From Reyranella sp. (GTDB lineage: Bacteria; Pseudomonadota; Alphaproteobacteria; Reyranellales; Reyranellaceae), in the NCBI GenBank assembly GCA_004296815.1, contig SCVT01000640.1, positions 1 through 10,933 of the forward strand: a stretch of DNA of 10,933 nucleotides, read 5' to 3'. The notes beneath the pieces are model-generated. The model searched no databases and was not told the DNA's origin. It was given only the letters and a program-made list of their open reading frames with translations. This document shows positions 1 through 5,777 of the stretch, piece after piece. The stretch's first letter is position 1. The number at the start of each line of letters is the position of its first letter. Position numbers and translations under genes: made by a program.

Positions 1-353
1 ACCAGGATCTCGGGCGCGGCCAGCGCGCTCACTTCGACGAGCGTCGAGGCGGGGAAGTCGCCGGTGAAGAACTCGCGGCGCGCCGCCCAGACCTTGGTGT
101 TGTTCTTGATGTTCGTCACATAGACCGTGATCTTGACCACGTCGGCCATGGTGCCGCCGGCCGCTTCGACCATTCCCTTGATCTTGCCGAAGATCACCTT
201 CGACTGCTCGTACTCGTCGGCGCCCGCGACCTTGTCGCCGGCGCGCGCGGTCATGCCGGAGACGTAGGCGATGCCGTCGACGACCAGGCAGTTCGACCAG
301 CGCTCGGGCGGCGGCTCGGGAACGGTGGGCGAGAGGGCGCGACGGATGCTCAT
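1..353 (-). CDS. Rid-family (YjgF/YER057c/UK114) protein, 3' end cut by window
   Basis: The first 117 codons of a small Rid-fold protein (family length about 125-135 residues) run off the left edge. Matching blocks are WSNCLVVDGIAYVSG near residues 19-33, a central VEAAGGTMADVVKITVYV block, and the C-terminal FPASTLVEVSALAAPEIL, which is normally followed by a short final strand. Rid proteins form trimers. The RidA type hydrolyses reactive enamines/imines such as 2-aminoacrylate released by PLP enzymes. In RidA the catalytic arginine lies in FPARS (Arg105 of E. coli RidA); here the aligned residues are FPAST, so Ser103 stands in its place. Imine deaminase activity is therefore doubtful, and this is more likely one of the arginine-less Rid subfamilies of unclear function. 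The ATG at 353-351 is preceded by a good Shine-Dalgarno AGGAGA (365-360), which overlaps the stop codon of the upstream receptor gene. With only 10 bases between the genes, the two are probably co-transcribed. Family assignment is secure; function is not. Confidence 0.9.
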   Translation of the reverse strand, partial: MSIRRALSPTVPEPPPERWSNCLVVDGIAYVSGMTARAGDKVAGADEYEQSKVIFGKIKGMVEAAGGTMADVVKITVYVTNIKNNTKVWAARREFFTGDFPASTLVEVSALAAPEIL

Positions 354-363
354 GGCGTGTCTC

Positions 364-1341
364 CTAGTCGGGCTTGGCGCCGGATGCCTTCACGACCGGC
401 ACCCACTTGTCGATCTCGGACTGGACGAACTTCGTCACCTCGGCCGGAGTCATCGTGCTGGACTCCGCACCGATCTCCTCCCAGCGCTTGATGACGGCCG
501 GCTCCTTCAGCACGGCCTGCATCTCCCTGGCGAGGCGGTCGACGATCGGCGCCGGTGTCTTGGCCGGCACCGAGATGCCGAACCAGGAGTAGGAGATCAG
601 ATCGGGATAGCCCAGCTCCTTCATCGTCGGCACGTCGGGGAAGGCGGGATTGCGCTGCTCGCCGCTGACGGCCAGCGCGCGGACCTTGCCACCCTTGATG
701 TGCGGGGCGGCCGAGGGCAGCGAATCGAACATCGAGGGCACGTTGCCCGCGATCGTGTCGACCATGGCGGGACCGGCGCCACGATAGGGGACGTGCACCA
801 TCTCGGCGCCGATCACCTGCTGCAGCCGCACGCCCAGCAGATGGTTGCTCGAGCCCGCGCCTGATGTCGCGAAGGCGAGCTTGCCGGGGTTGGCCTTGGC
901 GTACTCGATGTACTCCTTGAATGTCTTGGGCCCGAAGTTCGGGTTGACCACCAGCACGCTGGGGTTGGTCGAGGCGATCGAGACGTGGATGAAGTCGGCC
1001 ATCGGGTCGAAGTCGCCACCGCCGTAGAGCGTGGGCGAGATCGAGAGGCCGGAGATCACCGACATCAGCAGCGTGTAGCCATCGGGGGCGGCCTTGGCGA
1101 CGAGCGCGGTGCCAACCATCGCGCCCTTGCCGGGCTTGTTGTCGACGATGATGTTCTGCCCGAGCTTCTGGCCGAGATGCTCCGCGACCAGGCGGGCCAC
1201 GACGTCGGTCGTGCCGCCGGGCGCATAGGGCACGACGAGCTTGATCGGCTTGGAGGGCCAGGGCGCGGTCTGCGCGAGGGTGGAGGCCGGCAGGGCGGCG
1301 CCTGCGAGCGCGGCGGTGACGAAGGAGCGGCGATGGAGCAT
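364..1341 (-). CDS. Bug-family (TctC-like) tripartite tricarboxylate transporter substrate-binding protein
   Basis: This 325-residue protein has the usual length of a Bug periplasmic receptor. It starts with MLHRRSFVTAALAGAALPAS, a signal peptide with a twin-arginine pair at residues 4-5, so Tat export is possible; cleavage is likely near A23/Q24. Family hallmarks follow: WPSKPIKLVVPYAPGGTTD (residues 28-46), the NKPGKGAMVGT block near 68-78, PDGYTLL near 86-92, and VPYRGAGPA near 184-192. Bug proteins bind small carboxylates or related organic solutes and deliver them to TctAB-type permeases. No TctA or TctB gene lies in the window, so this is an orphan receptor, as is common in proteobacteria that carry many Bug paralogues. 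An in-frame ATG further upstream (1428) would add 29 residues before the signal peptide and run into the divergent ligase gene, so I chose 1341. It precedes the Rid gene by 10 bases in the same direction. The ligand cannot be read from sequence. Confidence 0.93.
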   Translation of the reverse strand: MLHRRSFVTAALAGAALPASTLAQTAPWPSKPIKLVVPYAPGGTTDVVARLVAEHLGQKLGQNIIVDNKPGKGAMVGTALVAKAAPDGYTLLMSVISGLSISPTLYGGGDFDPMADFIHVSIASTNPSVLVVNPNFGPKTFKEYIEYAKANPGKLAFATSGAGSSNHLLGVRLQQVIGAEMVHVPYRGAGPAMVDTIAGNVPSMFDSLPSAAPHIKGGKVRALAVSGEQRNPAFPDVPTMKELGYPDLISYSWFGISVPAKTPAPIVDRLAREMQAVLKEPAVIKRWEEIGAESSTMTPAEVTKFVQSEIDKWVPVVKASGAKPD

Positions 1342-1345
1342 GCGC

Positions 1346-1357
1346 GGAGTATACTCC
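1346..1357. promoter_or_regulatory. Perfect 12-bp palindrome between divergent start codons; candidate bidirectional -10 element
   Basis: The sequence GGAGTATACTCC is its own reverse complement. Its centre (1351.5) is also the exact midpoint between the two divergent ATGs (1341 on minus, 1362 on plus). Each strand reads TATACT, five of six matches to TATAAT, ending 6 bases before the start codon. A transcript from either -10 would begin at or next to the ATG, i.e. be leaderless. On the minus strand TTGGGA (1375-1370) lies 16 bases upstream of the -10 as a fair -35; I see no good -35 on the plus strand. The GGAG arms could instead act as Shine-Dalgarno sequences, but 12 bases from the ATG is long. 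A regulator operator is a third option. Geometry is seen directly; function is inferred. Confidence 0.45.
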
Positions 1358-1361
1358 CGGC

Positions 1362-3455
1362 ATGAACGATCCCAAGGTCCTGTTCGCATCGCTGTTCGAA
1401 CCCAAGCGCATCGCCCTGATCGGTGCATCGGCCGATGTCACGAAGACGACATCGCGGCCGCAGCGCTTCCTGCGCAAGCACGGCTTCACGGGCGAGATCC
1501 TGCCGGTGAATCCCTCGCGCAGCGAAATCCTCGGCGAGACCGCCTACAAGGACCTCGATGCGATCGCGGGCGACATCGACCACGCCTACATCCTGCTGAA
1601 CGGCGCGGCGGCCGTCGCCTCGCTCGCCGCGTGCGGCCGGCGCGGCGTGAAGGTCGCGTCGATCCTGGCCGGCGGCTTCGCCGATGCCGGCGCGGCCGGC
1701 GCGTCGCTGCAGGACGAGCTGTCCAAGGTCGTGCGCGAGACCGGCATCCGTCTCGTCGGGCCCAACAGCATCGGCACCGTCAGCACCGAACCGCCGGTCG
1801 CGCTCACGGCGAATGCCGCCTTCGCCGTCGACAAACTACGCGGCGGCACGTGGGCCGTGGTCAGCCAGAGCGGCAGCCTGATCGGCGCCCTGCTGTCGCG
1901 TGCCGATGCGCGCGGCATCGGCTTCTCTCGCCTGATCTCGGTCGGCAACGAGGTCGACCTCGCCGTCGGCGAGATCGCCGATCTGCTGGTCGACGACCCG
2001 AAGACGGACGCAATCCTGCTGTTCATGGAGACCCTGCGCGACGGCGAGCGGCTGGCGCGGGCGGCACGACGCGCGCACGAGGCCGGCAAGCCGGTCATCG
2101 CCTACAAGCTCGGCCGCTCCGATATCGGCCAGGAACTGGCCAAGTCGCACACCGGCGCCATCGCCGGCTCCGACGCGACGTTCGACGCCTTCTGCCGCCG
2201 CCACGGCATCGCGCGCGTCTCGATGTTCGAATCGCTGATCGACGTGCCGATGCTGCTCGCCAACCGGCCGGCATCGCGTGGCAAGCGGGTCGCGGTCGCT
2301 ACGACGACGGGCGGCGGTGCCGCCATGGTCGTCGACAACATGGCGATCGCCGGCCTCGACATCGCGGACCCACCGCACGCGCTGGTCGACTGGCTGAAGC
2401 CGCTCGGCATCGCGGCGGGCGAGGGCAAGCTCGTCGATCTCACGCTGGCCGGTGCCAAGCCCGAGATCGTGGCCGGCACGATCGAGCGCCTGCTGGCCGA
2501 CGACGGCAACGACGCGGCGATCTTCGTCGTGGGCTCCTCGGCGCAGTTCAACCCCGAGCTGGCGGTCGAGCCGCTGCTGCGCTTCGCGAAATCCGCAAAG
2601 CCGTTCGCCGTGGCGCTGACGCCGTCGGCGGAGAAATCTCTGGCGCTGCTGACGGCCGCCGGCATCCCGGCCTTCCGCCATCCCGAATCCTGCGCTGAGG
2701 CGATGGCGCTCTGTCTGTTGCGCACGCCGCCGCGTCCGCTGCCGCGCGCCGCCGAGCCATCGACCAATGCGCTGGGCGCGCTCGAGGCCGGCAAGGTGTC
2801 GGGCTTCGACGAGCGCCGCGCTGCCGATCTCTTCGCCGCATTGGGCGTGCCCATGGCGAAGTCGATGGCGGTGCCGGACGCCAAACGCGTCGCCGCGGCG
2901 GTCGGCGAGGTCGGCGCGCCGGTGGCGCTCAAGATCCTGTCGGCCGACATTGCGCACAAGACCGAGGCCGGAGGCGTGGCCCTTGGATTGCCGGATGGCC
3001 AGACCGCCGCGGTGGTCGCGCGCGACATGGAGCGCAAGGTGAAGGCCTACGCGCCGGCGGCCAAGCTCGAGGGCTTCCTGGTGCAGAAGATGGAGCGCGG
3101 GCTGGCAGAGGTGATCCTGGGCTTCCGCCGCGATCCGCTGGTCGGGCCGACCGTCACGGTGGGCCTCGGTGGCGTGCTGGCGGAGATCTACAAGGACGCG
3201 TCCACGCGCCTCGCCCCTGTCGACGAGGCCGAGGCGCACGAGATGATCGCCGAGGTGAAGGGGCTCGCGACGGTACGCGGCTATCGCAACCTGCCGAAAG
3301 GGGACATCACGGCACTGGTGCGCACGATCGCCGCCTTCTCGAACCTGGCGCACAAGGCTTTCGCCCAGGTGGCCGAGGCGGAGATCAATCCGTTGCTGGT
3401 GAAGCGCGAGAGCGAAGGCGTCGTCGCGGTCGACGGGCTCGTCGTCCTGCGCTGA
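1362..3455 (+). CDS. Fused ADP-forming acyl-CoA synthetase (acetate--CoA ligase family)
   Basis: This 697-residue protein joins both parts of the NDP-forming acyl-CoA synthetases, enzymes that interconvert an acyl-CoA plus ADP and phosphate with the free acid, CoA and ATP through phosphohistidine intermediates. Domains in order are a CoA-binding Rossmann domain (about residues 8-135, with PKRIALIGAS at 14-23), succinyl-CoA-ligase-like domains (about 160-455), and an ATP-grasp domain (about 475-697). The catalytic histidine is in SHTGAIAG (His263). The second histidine of the ATP-grasp half is in AHKTEAGGV (His532), preceded by Lys524 in VALKIL, and the metal-binding EINP motif is at 674-677. 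All key residues appear present, so the enzyme should be active. The acyl substrate is unknown; relatives use acetate, longer or aromatic acids. It diverges from the Bug receptor over 20 bases, which suggests that the imported carboxylate may be its substrate. It ends 3 bases before the stop of the convergent phhA. Confidence 0.93.
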   Translation: MNDPKVLFASLFEPKRIALIGASADVTKTTSRPQRFLRKHGFTGEILPVNPSRSEILGETAYKDLDAIAGDIDHAYILLNGAAAVASLAACGRRGVKVASILAGGFADAGAAGASLQDELSKVVRETGIRLVGPNSIGTVSTEPPVALTANAAFAVDKLRGGTWAVVSQSGSLIGALLSRADARGIGFSRLISVGNEVDLAVGEIADLLVDDPKTDAILLFMETLRDGERLARAARRAHEAGKPVIAYKLGRSDIGQELAKSHTGAIAGSDATFDAFCRRHGIARVSMFESLIDVPMLLANRPASRGKRVAVATTTGGGAAMVVDNMAIAGLDIADPPHALVDWLKPLGIAAGEGKLVDLTLAGAKPEIVAGTIERLLADDGNDAAIFVVGSSAQFNPELAVEPLLRFAKSAKPFAVALTPSAEKSLALLTAAGIPAFRHPESCAEAMALCLLRTPPRPLPRAAEPSTNALGALEAGKVSGFDERRAADLFAALGVPMAKSMAVPDAKRVAAAVGEVGAPVALKILSADIAHKTEAGGVALGLPDGQTAAVVARDMERKVKAYAPAAKLEGFLVQKMERGLAEVILGFRRDPLVGPTVTVGLGGVLAEIYKDASTRLAPVDEAEAHEMIAEVKGLATVRGYRNLPKGDITALVRTIAAFSNLAHKAFAQVAEAEINPLLVKRESEGVVAVDGLVVLR

Positions 3456-3458
3456 GGG

Positions 3459-4208
3459 TCAGGCGACGCGTGTCCGCGCCGCCTCGAAGAGCTGCCTGAA
3501 ATCGTCGAGCACGAAGTAGGTGTTCTGCAGCTTGTCGATCTCGTACGGGCGACGCATCACCTTCGCCGCCTCGAACGGCAGGCGCTCGACATTTTCGCCC
3601 TCGATCGCGTGCTTCACCTCGGCCGCGGAAGAGAGGATGCCAGCGCCGTAGGCCTTGAGGCCCTGCTCGGTGCGGATCAGGCCGAACTCGACGGTGAACC
3701 AGTAGAGGCGTGCCAGCAGATGTACGTTGGGGCCGGCCTCGACGCCGCGCTTGCCGTACTCCTGCATGTAGTCGGCGAACACCGGGTTGGAGAGCAGCGG
3801 CACGTGGCCGAAGAAATCGTGGAACAGGTCGGGCTCGACCAGATAGTCGAGCTCCTCGCGCTTGCGGATCCACACCGTCACCGGGAAGCGACGATGGGCC
3901 AGGTGATCGTAGAAGGCCGCGTCCGGGATGAGGCCGGGAACGCCCACGATGCGCCAGCCGGTCAGGGGCTCGAGCCGTGCATTGACCGCAGCGAAGTCGG
4001 GAATCGTATCGCCGAGGCCGATGACCTCGAGCCCGTCGAGGAACTCAGGCGGCGCGAAACGCTCGGCGAGCGCGCGCTGGCGCTGCACGAGCAGGCGCCA
4101 CACGGCCTGGTCCTCGTCGCTGTAGAGGTCGGCGTGCTGCGACACCGTCCAGTCCGGCGCCATGCCGGCATAGTCGCCGCGCAGGTTCTCGAGGGGTGCG
4201 ATGTTCAT
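3459..4208 (-). CDS. phhA: Phenylalanine 4-monooxygenase
   Basis: This 249-residue protein matches bacterial phenylalanine hydroxylases (about 250-300 residues), which are monomeric, iron- and tetrahydropterin-dependent and convert L-phenylalanine to L-tyrosine as the entry to the homogentisate route. The iron ligands are visible: His130 and His135 in LFHDFFGHVP, and Glu174 in WFTVEFGLI. Other family blocks are GWRIVGVPGLIP near 84-95 and RRFPVTVWIRKREELDYLVEPD near 106-127. There is no N-terminal ACT regulatory domain, as usual in bacteria. The frame stays open to an ATG at 4301, adding 31 residues that run through the AT-rich control region. I prefer 4208 because family similarity begins about ten residues downstream of it, although its GAGGG (4214-4210) is too close to the ATG for a good Shine-Dalgarno. 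No phhB (pterin carbinolamine dehydratase) or homogentisate gene is nearby. It diverges from the Lrp-type gene, its likely regulator. Confidence 0.96.
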   Translation of the reverse strand: MNIAPLENLRGDYAGMAPDWTVSQHADLYSDEDQAVWRLLVQRQRALAERFAPPEFLDGLEVIGLGDTIPDFAAVNARLEPLTGWRIVGVPGLIPDAAFYDHLAHRRFPVTVWIRKREELDYLVEPDLFHDFFGHVPLLSNPVFADYMQEYGKRGVEAGPNVHLLARLYWFTVEFGLIRTEQGLKAYGAGILSSAAEVKHAIEGENVERLPFEAAKVMRRPYEIDKLQNTYFVLDDFRQLFEAARTRVA

Positions 4209-4318
4209 GCCCTCAATATGGGCGCTGAGGGCGGGTGAATCCCTGCAAAGTGGCTCTATGGAAGGGACCATTTTAGAGGTATTATCTAAGAAATAATGCA
4301 TATTTAGGCGATTTCACC
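4209..4318. promoter_or_regulatory. Divergent phhA / Lrp-type regulator control region
   Basis: These 110 bases separate phhA (minus) from the regulator (plus). The part from about 4270 to 4306 is strikingly AT-rich in a GC-rich window. It contains an inverted repeat ATTAT-N7-ATAAT (4281-4297, centre 4289) and three alternating half-sites: TTAG (4273-4276), CTAA (4286-4289) and TTAG (4304-4307). Possible -10 elements overlap the repeat: TATTAT (4280-4285) toward the regulator and GATAAT (4286-4281) toward phhA; no clear -35 hexamer is visible for either. Lrp/AsnC proteins commonly bind imperfect AT-rich palindromes near their own gene and a divergent target. A local Lrp operator is therefore the natural reading, but it is an inference. 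The GC-rich part nearest phhA (4209-4260) shows nothing further. Confidence 0.6.
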
Positions 4319-4801
4319 ATGATCGAGTTGGATGACATCGACAAACGCATCGTCGCCGTCCTGCAGGCCGAGGGCCGGTTGGCCATGGTCGATCTCGCCG
4401 ATCGCGTCGGCCTGTCGGCCACGCCCTGCCAGCGTCGGGTGAAGCGCCTGGAAGATGAAGGCGTGATCGACCGCTACGCCGCGCTCGTCTCGCCCTCCGC
4501 GGTCGGCCTGGCACTGCAGGCGCTGGTGCAGGTGACGCTCGACGACCACTCCGAAAAGAATGTTGCCGCGTTCGAGTCCGCGATCCGCGCGCGGCCCGAA
4601 GTCGTGGCCTGCTACGCCGTGACCGGCGACATGGATTTCCTGCTGCATGTGCTCGCACCCGACCTCGCGAGCTTCAGCGAGTTCGCCATGAAGGCGCTGC
4701 TGCGCATGCCCGGCGTCCGCGGCACGCGCTCGTCGTTCATCATGCAGGCGGTGAAGAGTGACTTGGCGTGGGCTCCTCAGCCGGCGAGCGTGCGCAGGTA
4801 G
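4319..4801 (+). CDS. Lrp/AsnC-family transcriptional regulator
   Basis: This 160-residue protein has the classic two-part layout. An N-terminal helix-turn-helix domain (about residues 3-52) begins ELDDIDKRIVAVLQAEGR, with the recognition-helix region LSATPCQRRVKRLEDEGVI (32-50). A RAM effector-binding domain follows (about 65-146) with the typical VTGDMDFLL (101-109). Lrp/AsnC proteins form dimers to octamers and respond to amino acids. The last dozen residues form a tail beyond the usual end, and their coding sequence overlaps the end of the convergent dehydratase gene (4777-4801). The ATG at 4319 has only a weak AGG (4305-4307) upstream. Placement divergent from phhA and convergent with an amino-acid dehydratase suggests local control of phenylalanine (perhaps also threonine/serine) breakdown; target and effector are inferred from neighbourhood only. 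Confidence 0.93.
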   Translation: MIELDDIDKRIVAVLQAEGRLAMVDLADRVGLSATPCQRRVKRLEDEGVIDRYAALVSPSAVGLALQALVQVTLDDHSEKNVAAFESAIRARPEVVACYAVTGDMDFLLHVLAPDLASFSEFAMKALLRMPGVRGTRSSFIMQAVKSDLAWAPQPASVRR

Positions 4802-5730
4802 ACCTCGCGGTCGATGTTGCCGCCGCTCAGCACCAGCCCGACCTTCTTCCCTTTCATGCGATCGCGCTCCTGCAGGAGCGCGGCGAGGGAGGCAGCACCC
4901 GCACCTTCGGTGAGCTGGTGCGTGTCCTCGTAGTAGGCGCGCATCGCTGTCGCGATCTCGGCCTCGCTCACCTGCACGATGCGATCGGCACCCTTCAGGA
5001 TGATCTCCAGCGCCTCGGCATCGGGTCCGCGCACGGCCATGCCGTCGGCCATGGTGTTCGCGCTGTTGGTCGCCACGACCTTGCCGGCCGAGAAGGAGAG
5101 CGCATAGGCGGGCGCCTCGGTCGAGACGACACCCACCACCTTGGTCTTGAGGCCGAGCGCATCGCGCACGGCTATCGTGCCGCAGATGCCGGAGCCGAGG
5201 CCGATCGGCACATAGACCGTGTCGAGCACGGGCGCGGCCCTGAAGAGTTCGAGCGCGTAGGTCGCCACGCCGCACACCAGATCGCGGTGGAACGACGGCA
5301 CCATGGCGAGGCCGCGCTCCTTGGCGAGCTGCATCGCCGTCTCCTTGGCGGCGTCGAAGTCGTGGCCGGCTTCGACGAGCTCGGCGCCGAAGGCGCGCAT
5401 GGCGGCGTTCTTCTCGACGGAGTTGCCGTGCGGCACGACGATGGTGGCGGCGACGCCCGCCTTGGCGGCCGCCAGCGCTATGCTCTGGCCGTGGTTGCCG
5501 CGGGTCGCGGAGACGACGCCTTTGACCTCCGGCCGTTCGCGCTTCAGACGGTCCATGTAGACCAGCCCGCCGCGCACCTTGAAGGCGCCGGTCGGCGTGT
5601 GGTTCTCGTGCTTCACCCAGGTCTCGCAACCCGTGCGCTGCGCGAGCAGCGGCCATGCGTATTGCGCAGTGGCCGCCATCGTCGCCTGGACGATGGCGGC
5701 GGCGTCTTCGACGTCGTGGAGAGACAACAT
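4777..5730 (-). CDS. Threonine/serine dehydratase-like PLP enzyme (fold type II)
   Basis: This 317-residue protein has the single-domain length of catabolic threonine/serine dehydratases and serine racemases, without the C-terminal ACT-like domain of biosynthetic IlvA. The PLP lysine is Lys51 in KHENHTPTGAFKVRGG. The substrate-carboxylate loop is TRGNHGQ (76-82). The phosphate-binding loop is GLGSGICG (177-184), which differs from the more usual GGGGLxxG. SGGNIDRE near 302-309 is the normal C-terminal cofactor-ring motif. Such enzymes deaminate L-threonine or L-serine to 2-oxobutyrate or pyruvate through an enamine; related members act on hydroxyaspartate or ectoine derivatives, so the substrate is not certain. 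The ATG at 5730 was chosen because family similarity starts soon after it. An in-frame ATG at 5760 would add ten residues and leave only 17 bases to the divergent hydrolase. Neither start has a strong ribosome-binding site. The 3' end overlaps the Lrp-type gene by 25 bases. Confidence 0.88.
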   Translation of the reverse strand: MLSLHDVEDAAAIVQATMAATAQYAWPLLAQRTGCETWVKHENHTPTGAFKVRGGLVYMDRLKRERPEVKGVVSATRGNHGQSIALAAAKAGVAATIVVPHGNSVEKNAAMRAFGAELVEAGHDFDAAKETAMQLAKERGLAMVPSFHRDLVCGVATYALELFRAAPVLDTVYVPIGLGSGICGTIAVRDALGLKTKVVGVVSTEAPAYALSFSAGKVVATNSANTMADGMAVRGPDAEALEIILKGADRIVQVSEAEIATAMRAYYEDTHQLTEGAGAASLAALLQERDRMKGKKVGLVLSGGNIDREVYLRTLAG

Positions 5731-5777
5731 GCCGTGACTTTGGGCTAAGATGCCCGCCATTCCAACCGGAGTAGGTG
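5731..5777. promoter_or_regulatory. Short divergent control region between dehydratase and M20 hydrolase
   Basis: Only 47 bases separate the two start codons. They contain a small inverted repeat GGGC-N6-GCCC (5742-5755), whose loop TAAGAT (5746-5751) is a four-of-six match to a -10 hexamer for the rightward hydrolase. A weak -35-like GAGACA (5721-5726) lies 19 bases upstream of it, inside the dehydratase gene. GGAG (5768-5771), 6 bases before the hydrolase ATG, is a clear Shine-Dalgarno. No convincing leftward promoter is visible, so the dehydratase promoter may lie within the hydrolase coding sequence. Promoter assignment is tentative. Confidence 0.35.

Noticed and set aside
1241..2698. Plus-strand open frame (about 485 codons) overlapping the Bug receptor start and the ligase
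   Set aside because: Arg/Gly/Ala-rich translation in a shifted frame of the ligase; no domain.
1836..3353. Long open frame (about 505 codons) on the minus strand opposite the acyl-CoA synthetase
   Set aside because: It is antisense to a gene with full domain structure and intact catalytic motifs. Its translation is rich in Arg, His and Gly with no recognisable domain, as expected from a GC-rich shadow frame.
3609..4238. Plus-strand open frame opposite phhA
   Set aside because: Antisense to conserved phhA motifs including the iron ligands; no similarity to anything recognisable.
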